This document shows positions 1-11,691 of a stretch of 64,000 nt of DNA, piece by piece. The DNA is from Verticillium longisporum (Eukaryota; Ascomycota; Sordariomycetes; Glomerellales; Plectosphaerellaceae). Below the pieces are notes generated by a model. It had not been told where the DNA came from. It did no database searches and worked only from the letters and a program-made list of their open reading frames with translations. The translations under genes and the position numbers were made by a program. The stretch lies in contig JAETXT010000007.1 in the NCBI GenBank assembly GCA_019188255.1, positions 4,278,001-4,342,000 on the forward strand. Direction: 5' to 3'. Positions within the stretch are counted from its first letter, which is position 1, and every line of letters begins with the position of its first letter.

Positions 1-474
1 ATGATGTGCACCACGAACTGAAAGTTCATGGTGATCAGCACGACGTAGATCAGCTTCGCCTCCCAGCCGCCAGGCATCAGTCGCAGCAGCGTCAGGCCGA
101 ATGATGTCTTGGTCAGTCCGAGGGCGATGCTCTGGAGGTTGTGGTGGATGCGGGCGAGCGTGATCTTCTTGAGGATTCCGGGATGCAAGAAGATGGCCAT
201 GAGCCCCGACATGACCCCAGACGCCACCAAAACAACTGTCCATCCAGCGATGAGGACCCAATCATCCTGCTGAACGCCCAAGCGGACTATACGGATTCTG
301 CTATACAGCCTCAAGGTGAGAGCGATCGTTGCGAGGGCGAACAACTACAGAAAGCGCCTTTGTTTAGCCAGTCAATCTACAGAAAAGCGGGGGGCAAGTC
401 AAGTACCAAGGGTGACCTACACTCCAGATCGAAGCATTTACGAGGACTGCCAAATCCTTGGGATCCGTAGCCAT
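1..474 (-). CDS. Rhodopsin-domain (SAT4/PTH11-like) integral membrane protein, 3' end outside window
   Basis: The gene reads leftwards and is cut by the window edge. I place the ATG at 474-472, exon 1 at 474..421 and a 76-bp GT-AG intron at 420..345 (donor GTAGGT, acceptor CTGTAG). Exon 2 runs from 344 past base 1. The joined reading gives a first transmembrane helix (SLFALATIALTLRLYSRI), then a basic stretch and the GVQQDDWVLIAG segment. This is the usual 'DDW' turn before helix 2 of fungal rhodopsin-domain proteins. A later KTSFGLTLLRL segment matches the family's helix 3 region. The family includes PTH11-type receptors and many proteins of unknown ligand, so no specific role is inferred. 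A longer start near 588 would need a non-ATG codon. The next gene, TIM21, is 5.2 kb away. Confidence 0.75.
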
Positions 475-3400
475 TGTCCTGCTTCGTGGGTCGTCGTCTA
501 TGTGGGAATCATTTGCTGTCTCCTCCTTGTTGCGACACCGAAAACGTTCGAGATTCGGAGGTTTGCTTCGATACCGCACAAGTGCCATCTCTCGCGTAGA
601 AGTATATACGCATCTCTTCTTTTACCCCCTGCAGGCCCTACAAGGCTCAATTGCCTGCTATAGTGGTAACATCCATGAGAACCATGCCGCCACGCGCCCG
701 ACGAACGCAGTGCAAATGAGCGATGCGACAGCCTCGAGTCGCGCTAATTCGGAAAATGGCTGCTGATGGCGGACAGACCGATACTCGATTCGTCAACCTG
801 AAGCACCCCAGACTCGGGTCGATTGTATCTTCAAGCATAAGGTTCACTGCCATGACTCGCAAAACAAATCGGAAGCACAAGATATCTGCCGCGTCAGCCA
901 ACCTTGACGAATTTCCCCCCGACACAGCACCCAACCCCGTCTGGGCGTCAGGCAAATGATCAGGTTGGGCGCCCACAGCTGGGCAGGTTGGCCCAGCATA
1001 CACGGCAAGTAAGGGGAGGAATTGAGACCAGCCTCTTGACGTTTTGCGCGCTCTGGACTGATCATAGCGGAAGGATCGGTAGTATAGTCTCGTAGGGACA
1101 CGACCGAGGTCCGAGATAAACTGAATCCGGGTCGAGATCAAGGTCGGCGGCATGGGCGGGAGGGAGTGCTGTGCATGATCATGGACTTCGAGACGACCCT
1201 GAAGAACGGTGCGGCTTTGGGACCAGCAAGTCGTCTGAACTAACGATTCGTCCGTGACGTCGAAGGGCTCTGGGCGTAGAAGAAGTGCTCAGATGTTACA
1301 AGCGCCCAAAATGTCCATCTGCGATGTTGTCTGAACCTCTGCCGTCCGGATCTATCCTTATGATGATGATTTGGGAGCCGTCCTTGTCCACCGTTGTGCA
1401 GGGTGCGCAATGTTGCCCTTGGTAGTCTTTGAACTGTCTCCCTTGTATGGATGACGCTGCCAACTCACTTCAATGCCCGTGGCTACTCCATCTTGCAGCA
1501 AACCCATGCACTGTCAGCGAATGGCACCAAAATTGCGTCCTCGACCTTCCAGAACGACGACCTGGCCTGCCCCCTTTTGACGGCAAGTATCGTGCTGGCT
1601 TTGACGGTGATTTCCACACAAAGCACTACCACGGCGCGTGGCGGCATTATCGAGCCTTGTGGCGCATGCGCTGGCTCTGAATACGACTCTACCAGGCTCC
1701 AAGGCTGCAAATGTGGGATCCAAACACGACGTTGAGGGTTGCAGATCCTATGCGCAACATCATACGCTAGACTAACTTAATTCCTCGAGTCCAAATGCTC
1801 TCCTGAGCGCACGGCTCAAGAGCATCTTGATCGTCCGCGGATGATGCCGGATGCACCGAAAGTGTCTCAACCTGTTTGGGCACCAACGCCTCCGCCCAAA
1901 GTATGAGGACGGTTATTTCCTGAATGGAGTGACTTCGAGTGCTGTGAAAGGGTCGACTCTGAGCAAGGTTCACAGGGCTGTGGGCTGAGTGAAACATTGC
2001 TGCTTGCTCAGGGCACCAGCACTTCACCAGCAACGCCACGCACCGCGACGTTGGACGAACGAGGTGACTGGTAAATGTCGCGCCTCGGCCATGGAAGTTA
2101 CAGACAGTTGCTGACATGATTGACCAGGTCGTCGCGCAATAGAACAAACCGGGAGCATGACCACATGGAGCGGCGTCATTGCTCAGCTTGAGGAGTATGG
2201 TTGGAGATCACCGGCGGTCTATCAGGTCCACGTCGGCGTAGGCGTCGATGGCCGGCTCATTCCGGACGGCACGCGCTATCATATACGGCTTTGAAGGGTT
2301 TCGAGCAACAATGATGATTCTGAATGATAGCGGCAGCGCGCTTGGTCTCGTCACCTGCTCCGATGCTCGGCTTTTGCCATGGCGTTAGCACAGATGGCGA
2401 CAAGGCATCGGCTGCCGTTGCGGCTCTCAACGACATGAGAGTGACACGAGAAAGAGAAGCGAAGTTGCAGCTCCGTCCAATTGCCAAACCAATTACTGGC
2501 TGGAAGAGTTCACATTGCATTTACTTCTGCCTGACGTGGAGGGCCACAGCCCAGTTCCTGGACTGGGGCTGCTGATGGCTTTGTCGGGTCAACGACCACC
2601 ACGAGGGATCTGGACATCCCGAACGTACGAGTCTGGCTGATCGTGACCTCGCAGCCTTTCATCAGGAACATGGGAAATGTCCAGTCGAAGGAAAACGGGG
2701 CGCATCAAGCAGGCAGTGACATCTGCTCATTCCGAACCCCGGCCGGTGATGACATTGACGAGGCCATGGTGGCAAGCAAGCAGCGAAGTCATCTTCCCGC
2801 AGAAGAAGAATGCCGGGATTCTACGCGACAGCAGCCAGCTCGGGGCAGCTCTCAGCACGCTTGACAGTTTCATACAACGGATTGCCCAGTCCATCCCAGG
2901 TGGCCCCAAGTACGAACTGACTGATCGCTTGCATCCAGTACAGTTTATTAGGTAAATGCAAGGCAAGCCGAATACAACAGGAACCATAAGAGGCAGCTGT
3001 GGCCTGAAAGGAAAATCCCTGACCTTGAGATTCAAAGGCAAGCATGATCACCTTACATGTGATTGTCGGTGCCGAGTTGGGTGGATGAGCCCAGCTACAC
3101 AATAGGGACATTGATGTTCAACACATGACATGTTTTGTTCTCCGAGTACGTAAGGTATGTTAGACAAGGCGCCTCGAAAAAGAAGGTAGACGGGTAGGTT
3201 CTTTACCTTGGGTAAAGTTATTGGCACGCGAACCATAACCGTCTGTCTTTTGCCCAAGGTGGGAATAGCTGACGCTTCAACGACCTACAACCCCTGTCCC
3301 TCTCTTGGTCCGTTTTGGGCGCACCGCAGGCCTTGCCTCAAAGCCTTGGACCTGCATTGCGGCAGGCCCCCTGGCTCTGACCGGGCCCATGAACTGGGCA

Positions 3401-5682
3401 TCGCCATGGGGTATTCCGCCTGCGATGCGGCTGCGCCCCTTGTCCAACCCCGCACAAAAAGAATGGCCGGCCGTCAAGCCGCCGAAGCCGCCGAAGCCCA
3501 CGATGCGAGGCGCCTGCAACTCGGTGTACGGATGTGAGCCGCGAAAGGTTCGTCCTGAACCCAGCCGGCCAGGCCCCTGGCACAGAAAGAAGCCTTGCCC
3601 TGGCAGAAGCCTTGCCCTTATCCTCTCTGCCTGTGCCCTCCCCAACAGGAAGGTAAACCTCCACGAGGCGTATCTGGCCGCATGCCCCGTCTCATCTCGC
3701 CCGCGCCTCGACACCCTCTCGTGCAGCCGGCCGCCTTCCCCGCAATACCACCGTCGCATCTGGGAACGGGGAACGAGGGGGGGAAACCCCACGATGTTGC
3801 AGCATCTCGGTCAACCGCCATCATCGACCAGCCCTCCTCGCCAAGCGTCGGCGTGCGGCCTCTATTGGCCACCCCGCGTCGCACGATTGACACCTTCGCC
3901 AGGCAGTTGACGAGAAGCGCCAGGGGGCGTCACCGAGGCGGTCACGCAATCCATGTCATCTGGCTTGGGGGAGAGAAAAATCCCCAGGATTCGGCCACTG
4001 GCTCGTCTTCGGTCTCCTTCGCCAGGTAGCCGAGCGGCGAGCTCCTCCCCCCCTCCCCGGCCCCTTGCCCGGGTTGCGAACCCCCAGGTTTCGCCTCGGC
4101 GGTGGCAATTCTTGCAGGGAAATCGGCCCGCGACAAGCACGTATTCCTAGCCCGACATCCCGCGCCTGCGCCTGCGCCTGCGCCGCCATCTCCTTCACCG
4201 GCGGTCCTGCACCTCTGGTCACCGAGCCCCCTGTGTGGCTTTTCGAATCGAATGTACCAGCCTGGCAAGATACATCGTGCAAGAGTTGGGGTGAAGAGGC
4301 GTCTCTCACGCCCCGGGGGCCAACCTCCAATCTTTCGTTGACCTCGTCTAGCTCGTTCGCGGTGCTTGGCTCCCCGCTCTTTGATAGGCATCGCCACCAA
4401 AGGCAAGCCACCGTGCTTCGCCTGGCGACCTGGACTCTTCAAGGCGTCTGCGAACCCCTCACGCGGTTCGGATCGCGGCGGGCGCTATCCACCCTTGAAG
4501 GGGGGTGTCAGGAGAAACATCAGATGAGGGGTTACGTGGGTTGTTCGTGGGGATTTGTCAGAGAGCACGGCAATCTCAAAGGCAGAATACCTTGGCTTTC
4601 TTGGATGGCGCAAACGATGCTTGTGTGTGTGTGTGTGTGCTGTGAGGTGAAATGGGTTGATTGTAACTTGCATGTCAACTGCGAAATCAACCCTGTCACG
4701 TAAAATCATCACGCAACACGTTTCAAGGAAGGCTCACGGTATTGCGCCAGCGCAACACAGTTTCCGTATCCGAAAACGCCTTAGATCAACTCGAAGCTCA
4801 ATATTCTTTCAGACCGAGAGATAAGCAGAGATGCTGCCTATGGACATTACCAGAGACGCAGGGCTCAGTCCTAGCCCGGAGGTGAAGGGCTGGAGTATGG
4901 AGATATTGAGATCATCGGGCAGCACGGCAAAAATATAGCTGGAGGTGGTTTCCCTGGCCAGAATCGCTTCTGTTCTGTGTGATCGGGCGAATTGTCTTTG
5001 AAAAATTATGGCAGCACGCGACCTTGATGGCTGCATGCTATGTGTGGCATCTGTACTACCCGAGGAAAGAGAAATTGCCCTGTAGCTCTGGGAGGACCGA
5101 CAGCAAGTGTTTGACCACTTTAACAACGAGTCTGCTTGCTTGTTGAATGTTGGGAGACATACTGTGGTAGTATTAGCTTACGAATTTGACCGCAGAGAGG
5201 ACTATCCTCGTTGAGTTGAGCGATGATTCGTGAATCAAGACGGGCGAAACCCATCATTGGTGTCAAAGCCCATGGGGAGATCGCATCATGCTGGGAGCAG
5301 GCTGGCTGGATCCCCACGTTCACGCGCTTGGCTCACGATTATCAAAAGGTAGTGGTAGCTGCGGGTGTACAACGCATCTCCTGTACAAGTCATCCAGTAC
5401 AGTCCGCTGATGCTCAGCCGCAAGAGCTCAAGCCAAGTTTTGGAGGCAAGCAGTCAGCTTTCAAAAAGATGCCTCGCTTCTTGACATGGCACATGTGAGT
5501 GTCGCTGTAGGAGAAAAGATACCGGAATGAGTAGGCGTCATGAACTGGCACCTGAGCAAGGCAAGACACTCGTGACAACCCGACCTCTGATTCTCAATCA
5601 TGATATTGATACACCCTCATCCTACACACGTGGTCCATGTCATACAATTTCCAACCTCGAGATGCAGGTCTCGTTCGTACAA
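475..5682. other. Gene-free stretch between rhodopsin-domain gene and TIM21
   Basis: No open frame here has convincing domain content or splice structure. Around 3300-4500 the sequence is GC-rich and open in several frames on both strands. The translations are low-complexity (Pro, Arg, Ala rich) and the opposing frames overlap, as expected from composition alone. A short duplicated segment (AGAAGCCTTGCCCT) occurs near 3590 and 3605, a 6-bp repeat of CGCCTG near 4162-4183, and a TG microsatellite near 4622. A non-coding transcript cannot be excluded. Confidence 0.5.
4622..4639. repeat. (TG)9 microsatellite
   Basis: Nine uninterrupted TG units in gene-free DNA. No functional claim. Confidence 0.95.
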
Positions 5683-6576
5683 TCAGCCCCAGTTAATGCC
5701 CAAGAACTTGACCTTTGACTTGTTGGGGTTATTAGGATCGGTATCGGCGTTCTCCAGGTAAATCCTCTGGTGCCCCCGGACATCGAGATAAAGGTACTTG
5801 TAGTCATAGGAGCTCTGACCTGCCGGCCTGATCATGTGGATATGCACATGGCCGGTATTCAGGGGCCCTTCGACCTGGACACTGTTAGTTTGACCTTTGA
5901 AAGCCATACGAGAGCAGACCCAACGTACGTAGAACTTCATCTGGAAGTGATCGTTACCCTTGGCATCCTTGTGTTCCGACGACCTGGGAACAATTAGTCT
6001 GGGGGCCGACCACAGTGGTGCACCAAATCAACGTACGCCAGAGGACGCGACCGCCGCCACTTGTTCATGGTTTCTTCTCCGTGCGCCATGATCTTCTTTG
6101 CATCGCCGAGAAGCTCGAGGCACCTGGGATCCTTCTTGATCCTGTCGGTCGCAAGGTTGAAGTAGACTGTCTTGCTGTTGGGGGAAAAGACATCGGTGTA
6201 TAGAACATAGCCCACACCACCCTGGTGCCGTGTCAGTTCTCGTGCCCAACCAAATATCAAGGGAAGGCCCAGCAGGCTCAGGGCCATCGATGGGCACAGA
6301 AAGACGAACCGTCAAGACTAGACCCGCGATGATCATGCCAAAGTTGAAGCTCTGCTGCGTGGCCCTGCCGGCCTTCTCGGCAGCAGAGAGTTTCGACCAC
6401 GGCACATGTCCGTCGTCGTTGAAGGGCGTCACTCTCCTCCTCTTGGGTTCCTGCGGGGTGGTGCCGAGGCCCGTCTGTGTCGCATAGTATCGTTGGAGGA
6501 GGAATGGTCGCAATTGGGGAGCGTGGCTGATGGTGGTCGGCGTGCGGGTCGCAAGCGCGCTGATGGGAATCTTCAT
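5683..6576 (-). CDS. TIM21: Mitochondrial import inner membrane translocase subunit Tim21
   Basis: Tim21 is the TIM23-complex subunit that contacts the TOM complex in the intermembrane space and couples import to the respiratory chain. Four exons join in frame: 6576..6310, 6221..6037, 5983..5929 and 5874..5683, giving 232 aa. Introns are 88, 53 and 54 bp; the second and third have GTACGT donors and the first a GTTCGT donor. The N-terminus is Arg/Ser/Thr-rich with an RYYATQ cleavage-like site, typical of a mitochondrial presequence. One membrane segment (FGMIIAGLVLTGGVGYVLY) follows near residue 75-95. The intermembrane-space domain then shows the family blocks YTDVFSP, RIKKDPRCLELLG, VEGPLNTG and RGHQRIYLEN. 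The ATG at 6576 was chosen because the frame further upstream opens only with GTG. It lies head to head with GLO3. Confidence 0.93.
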
Positions 6577-7003
6577 CCTGGCGAGAGGGCGGCGGCCATT
6601 GTACAACGGCACCGAGACTGATAGATAGGCGTTTGAGCTCCGGGATGCGAAGCTACATGGACGTCGATTTCACGAGCTGCGACAAGCTCCACGGGCAGAG
6701 AACGGAAAGGTCGTGACCGCCTTTGGCAGAATCCGTCATGTGGAGAGGCAGAACGCGCTAGTGTCATATGCGGTTAGTGCGGCCCCTACATGCCACTTCT
6801 CGACATTCAGTTGCCCCCCCCCTTGCTGCCGTCAGGACTGGAGCAACTCCTGAACTTGGGACACGAACGCGATCACGATATCGTCTCTTGATCTCTCCGC
6901 GACGCACGAGTGACAGCGGAATATTTCGGCTGTCGGCAACCCAAGACAAACCTCGAACCACCAAAAAACTCGATCTGATACTGGCCAAAGCCTCACCGCC
7001 ATC
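6577..7003. promoter_or_regulatory. Shared TIM21/GLO3 divergent promoter region
   Basis: Only 427 bp separate the two ATGs, so promoters and 5' leaders of both genes must lie here. No single transcription-factor site is claimed. Confidence 0.6.
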
Positions 7004-8850
7004 ATGAGTGCCCTGGCTTCGAAGCAGGAGTCGCAGAAGATCTTCGAGAAATTGAAGACGAAGCAGGCCAACAAGGTAAAGTCTCACACAGCATGCTACT
7101 TGTCGCGTGGGTACCAGTCTGGCTGACATGCTTCCTCACATAGGTCTGCTTCGACTGTGGCTCCAAGCACCCTACCTGGACCTCTGTCCCCTTCGGCATC
7201 TACCTATGCCTCGACTGCTCCTCGAATCACCGCAACCTCGGTGTGCACATTTCCTTTGTCCGCTCGACCAACCTCGACCGTACGTCTCGCCTGACCTCAC
7301 ACTCACTCTTCCAAAGAGAAACCTACCGAGGAGAAGCCTAAGCTAACGCGCCCCTAGAGTGGCAATGGGAGCAGCTGCGCATGATGAAGGTCGGCGGCAA
7401 CGAGTCTGCGACCAAGTTCTTCCAGCAGAACGGCGGCACCGCAGCTCTCAACAGCAAAGACTCCAAGACCAAGTACCAGTCGAGCGCCGCCGTCAAGTAC
7501 AAAGACGAGCTCAAGAGGCGAGCGGCAAGGGATGCTAAGGAGTATGCGACACCCAGAACCATCCCTCTTCTCCAGGGATGCTCCCTTTTTTTTTTGGTGG
7601 GAGGGATCATGCTGACACGTGCTTTTCCTCACCAGGTACCCCCACGAGGTGGTCATCACCGACGCCGTCGAGGAGAACGGCAGCGCCACGCCCTCGGGTG
7701 CCGACGAAGACGACTTCTTCTCCTCCTGGGATAAGCCCGCCATCAAGAAGCCGACGCCGCCCATCTCGCGCACGAGCACGCCGCCCGTCATCGGCCCCAC
7801 CTCGTCTCCTCGGGCGCCCGGCGGCCGCTCGGCGCCCAAGGTCATCTCGCGCGCCGCCTCGCCCCCCGCCAAGCCCGTCGGCAGCGCCGCTTCCGCCATG
7901 CCGGCCGCCAGCCGCATCACCTCCTCGGCGGCCCTGCGCAAGACGACGACGACGACAAGCGGCCCCCGCAAGGCCAGCGTCCTCGGCGCGAAGAAGGTGC
8001 CCAAGCTCGGCGCCAAGAAGGTGACGGCCGACCTCATCGACTTTGACGAGGCCGAGAAGAAGGCCAAGGAGGAGGCCGAGCGCATTGAGAAGCTGGGCTA
8101 CGACCCCGAGGCCGAGGAGGAGGCCGACAAGGCCAAGGTCATCAAGCCCGAGCCCAGCCTCGCCTGGCCCGCCGTGCCCAAGGGCGACTACGGCTCCTCG
8201 AGCCACACCCGGCAAAAGTCCGAGACGGAGCGCCTCGGCATGGGCATGCAGCGGCTCGGCTTCGGCCAGGTCGGCGGCGGCAACAACAAGGCGGCGCCCG
8301 CCAAGAAGGCGGCCACGGGCTTTGGCTCTGTGGGTCCCATCAAGGCTGCTGCAGAAGGTGAGTCCCCGTTCTCTCTGCGCCTCGGTGCCTGTTACATGCC
8401 TTGCCGTCCCACTCCCTGTCCCACTCCCTGTCCCACTCCCTGTCCCACTCCCTGTCATCCCACGCCTTGCCGTCTCACTGTCCTTCTTCGCATGCTAACC
8501 CGTGCCCACCAGACCAAGACGAGACGTACGCGCGCAGCAAGTTTGGCGGCCAAAAGGGCATCTCGTCGGACGAGTTCTTCGGCAAGGGCTCCTTCGACCC
8601 GAACCAGCAGGCCGAGGCCAAGACGCGCCTGCAGGGCTTCGAGGGCGCGTCGGCCATCTCGTCCAACGCCTACTTTGGCCGCCCCGAGGACGAGCCCGCC
8701 GAGGAGTACGGCGACCTCGAGTCGGCGGCCAAGGACTTTGTCCGCAAGTTTGGCATCACGGCCGGCGACGACCTCGAGAACCTCAGCAACATGGCCGGCG
8801 AGGTCGGCGGACGGCTGCAGGGCGCCATTCGCGCGTACCTCGGCAGCTGA
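7004..8850 (+). CDS. GLO3: ADP-ribosylation factor GTPase-activating protein Glo3 (ArfGAP2/3 type)
   Basis: Glo3 stimulates GTP hydrolysis on Arf1 and works with COPI in Golgi-to-ER retrieval. Five exons, 7004..7075, 7144..7279, 7358..7541, 7636..8357 and 8513..8850, join in frame to 483 aa. All four introns are GT-AG. The ArfGAP domain occupies roughly residues 12-130. Its zinc finger is C-x2-C-x16-C-x2-C, starting [11 protein letters not shown], and the arginine finger lies in [14 protein letters not shown]. The middle is a low-complexity, Ala/Lys/Pro-rich linker. The C-terminal part carries two copies of the Glo3 motif, ISSDEFFG and ISSNAYFG, which separates Glo3/ArfGAP2/3 from Gcs1/ArfGAP1. 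Length matches fungal Glo3. The fourth intron holds a minisatellite. Confidence 0.95.
8408..8455. repeat. 12-bp minisatellite (CCCACTCCCTGT x4) inside GLO3 intron 4
   Basis: Four perfect tandem copies of a 12-bp unit, with degenerate sequence on either side. They lie wholly within the 155-bp intron 8358..8512. Confidence 0.95.
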
Positions 8851-9390
8851 GCGGTGTTTGCATCGCGTGTCCTGTGCGTGGGTAGCCCGGGGGCGAGAGA
8901 GGAGATGGGTGAAGGTATGGATGCTGGGAGAGAGGGGGTTGAAAAGGGGGGCATGTAAAGGCGGGAGGCGCGGCAGCATAGTTCTTTAATGAGAGACGTG
9001 TTTCCTTGTCCCAGACTGGCTTTTTTCGCGGCTGCGTACGGGCTGCGCTGAGAGGCTGAAGAAACAGACTTCGGCAGCAGTGGTCATATGGTGATGCATC
9101 GGGCTGATGAGAGGACGCACAAACAGAAGGAGTCACGAAAACGAGAAAGATGTTCCTTGTAGCCAAATCTTCGCTTCCACATACGCTCACAGAGAAGTCG
9201 ACAAAAAACAGCAAAAGGTGGATGGCGATGATTTTTAAAATTTGTTTGTGATTCATTCGAGTGTACAAGTCTTTACTATGCAGGTCATATCATACCACAC
9301 GCGCTTCGTCTAGATGCCCCTCTCTCTCTCTCTCGCTCTCCTGCGGTTCATTCATTCGAGCGACACCCTTTCATTCCCCCCCCCCACAGC
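8851..9390. other. Convergent intergenic region GLO3/NMO
   Basis: 540 bp between two stop codons, expected to hold both 3' ends. It contains a CT-rich microsatellite (about 9320-9334) and a poly-C run near 9377-9386. No gene is seen. Confidence 0.6.
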
Positions 9391-10768
9391 TTACAGCTTC
9401 GCGACGACCATCTGCTGGCCCTTGTTTATCCACGCAACACCGTCGTTGACGAGCTCGTCGACGACGGCCTTGGCGGGGGGCTGCTTGTTGACGACGGCGG
9501 CGGCCTTGCCCATGAGGAAGGGGCGGTACTGGTCGAGAGGGTCCTCTTCATCGTCCTCCTCCGTGTTGGCGGCCGTCTGGATGGCGGCGCCCTTGACGGG
9601 CTCGCCGTTCATAATCTTCTCGAGGTCGGCCTCGTAGGGAATGGTGCCCTTGGCGGCGAGGTCGCGCATCTCCTGCTGGCGCTCCGTCTCCCAGTTGTTG
9701 ATGTAGGGGTTGTTGCGGACGCGCATGGGGCGGCCGGTGAAGATGATGGTGCGGACGTTGTCGTCGTGGCCAGCCGTCTGGACGGCCTCCTTGTGGGCCT
9801 TGGGGGCACCGGCCTCGTCGGTGAGGATGAAGCGGGTGCCGACCCAGACGCCGCTGGCGCCGAGCATGAGGGCGGCGGCGAGGGTCTGGCCGTTGTAGAT
9901 GCCGCCGGCGGCGACGACCTGGACGGGGCCGCCGGTGACGGGGACTTGTGGCCCTTGACGAGGTCGACGACGGCGGGGATGAGGACGGTCGTGGGGACGT
10001 CACCGGTGTGGCCGCCACCCTCGCCACCCTGGGCGCAGATGATGTCGACGCCGAGCTCCAGGCACTTCTTGACGTGCTTGGGGTGGCCGATCATGTTCAT
10101 GTAGACAACGCCGGCGGCGTGGAGCCTGTCGACGACGTGCTTGGGGGGCACACCCACGGCAGAGACGAAGAGCTTGGCGCCAGACTCGATGATGATGTCA
10201 ACGAGGCCGTCGAGCTTGCCCTTGGTGTAGTCGTAGCTGGAGAAGAGGTCAGCGGGGTGCGCCACGGGGGTGTGGAGAGAAGAGAGAGAGAGAGAGAGAG
10301 GGGGGGAGAGAGGCAGAACGCCCGGCACGTGCCAGTGCCAAGCGTCAGCGGCGAAGGAGCATGGCTTACTTGGTCTTGCGCGCGCTGCCACCAACCTGGG
10401 GCAGCAGCAGGTCGACGCCGAAGGGAGCGTTCTTGTCCGTCAGGTGCTCCTTGAGCTCGGCGATCTGGCCCTTGAGCATCGCGGGGGTGTAGCCGACACC
10501 GCCAATGACGCCCATGCCGCCGGCGTTGGTGACGGCGGCAGCCAGCTTGGGGCCAGCGGCGACGTTCATGCCGGCGAGCAGGATGGGGTGGTTGATCTTG
10601 AAAAGATCGGTGATGGGGGTGCGGATCTTCTCTGTTGGATATGATTTCATGTCAGCGCGCTGTTCTTCTTGCTCTCCATCGCAAGAGGGTGGGGGTGAAG
10701 GGTTTCTGGGCCATCTTGCCAAACGCGCGCATGTGACAGTGGGTGTGGCACTTACGAGGAGACGCCAT
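9391..10768 (-). CDS. Nitronate monooxygenase / 2-nitropropane dioxygenase family protein (one apparent frameshift)
   Basis: FMN enzyme family that oxidises alkyl nitronates to carbonyl compounds and nitrite. Exon 1 is 10768..10756 (13 bp, MASP), exon 2 is 10631..10370 and exon 3 is 10236..9391. Introns are 124 and 133 bp, with GTAAGT and GTAAGC donors. The joined protein is about 373 aa, the family size. Recognisable blocks are PILLAGMNVAAGPKLAAAV near the start, GGMGVIGGVGY, the FMN-phosphate loop AQGGEGGGHTGDV and LGASGVWVGTRF. Between HKSP and VTGGPVQVVAAGG the frame slips by one base at a run of four G on the + strand (9940-9943). A fifth base would restore it, and no intron fits there. 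All conserved blocks on both sides are intact, so an assembly error is likelier than a true pseudogene. It is head to head with FOL1. Confidence 0.85.
10281..10300. repeat. (AG)10 microsatellite inside NMO intron 2
   Basis: An uninterrupted AG run followed by a G run, within the intron 10369..10237. Confidence 0.9.
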
Positions 10769-11691
10769 TGTGTCTGCTTTCTGGAGGTGGGGAGAGGGGG
10801 GCGAAAGAGATGGGTGATAGGGGTATCTGGAGGATCAAACAACAAAGATGGCTCTGTGTGCCAGGAAGACAGAGAGGATCGCTGAGAAGAATGAGGGGGG
10901 GTAAGAATGAAAAGAGGTGGTTGTTTGTGTTGGGCGGGAAGGAAAGACGAGGAAAGGATCTCGGAGGATGGTTTCTGTTTAAAGGGCGTCACCAGGACGG
11001 CGGAGCGCGGCCCTCGTGTCGAATGACGGCCGCGGTCGCTGCTCTGTCCTGATGCATTCCCCCACATCCACAGTTGGACCTCAGGCCGAACCGAGGCTCA
11101 CCTGTGATCTCTGGGGCTATGCCGCAAACAGCCTGGCGTGAACCCGGTTGAGATCTGGGGAAGGTTTGCCGAGGAACGAATGTGCGCGTGGCCTGGCGAG
11201 CCTGGCAAGCCTGGCAAGCCTAGATCTGAAGGTCTGGAGTTTGAGGTCGGCAGATCGAGAGGGGCAACCCCAAGGATTGAACGGCGCAGGGAAACGCACA
11301 CGAGACATGATAAACCTTCTTTCGAGGAACATGGCGAGAATGCAGTGCCCATGTTGCATCTCTCAAATCAAGCTTCTTTCCCCTCCCGTCCCAAAGGCCC
11401 ATTGTTGTCTGGCACTGTCTGGCAACTGGTGTCTGGTCTGGCATCTGGCGCCCGGCACCTGGATCTGGCACTCAAAGATGACTAAGATGCGCGAATCCGT
11501 ATTGCATGAATCCGATTGCTGACTATCACGGTTAACATCCAAAATAGCACGTCCAATTCGATTATCCAATCCCCTCCAGACATCGCAGATTCTCAAGCGA
11601 ATTGCGCCCGCTGAAATTGCGCCCGCTGAAAAAAAAGTCAAGCGCTGAGAGACAGGTCGAGGTCCATCCCAAGAAGTGAGGCGAGTCGACC
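10769..11691. promoter_or_regulatory. Shared NMO/FOL1 divergent promoter region
   Basis: 923 bp lie between the two start codons. The stretch includes three tandem 9-bp units (CCTGGCRAG) at 11192-11218. Both genes must be initiated from here; specific elements were not identified. Confidence 0.5.

Noticed and set aside
3305..3910. 201-codon open frame on + in GC-rich DNA
   Set aside because: Low-complexity Pro/Arg/Ala translation, strongly overlapping open frames on both strands, no domain, signal or splice evidence.
9391..10768. Calling the nitronate monooxygenase a pseudogene
   Set aside because: Only one base breaks it, at a short G run. All conserved blocks are intact and two other genes here show the same kind of break, so an assembly error is the better explanation.
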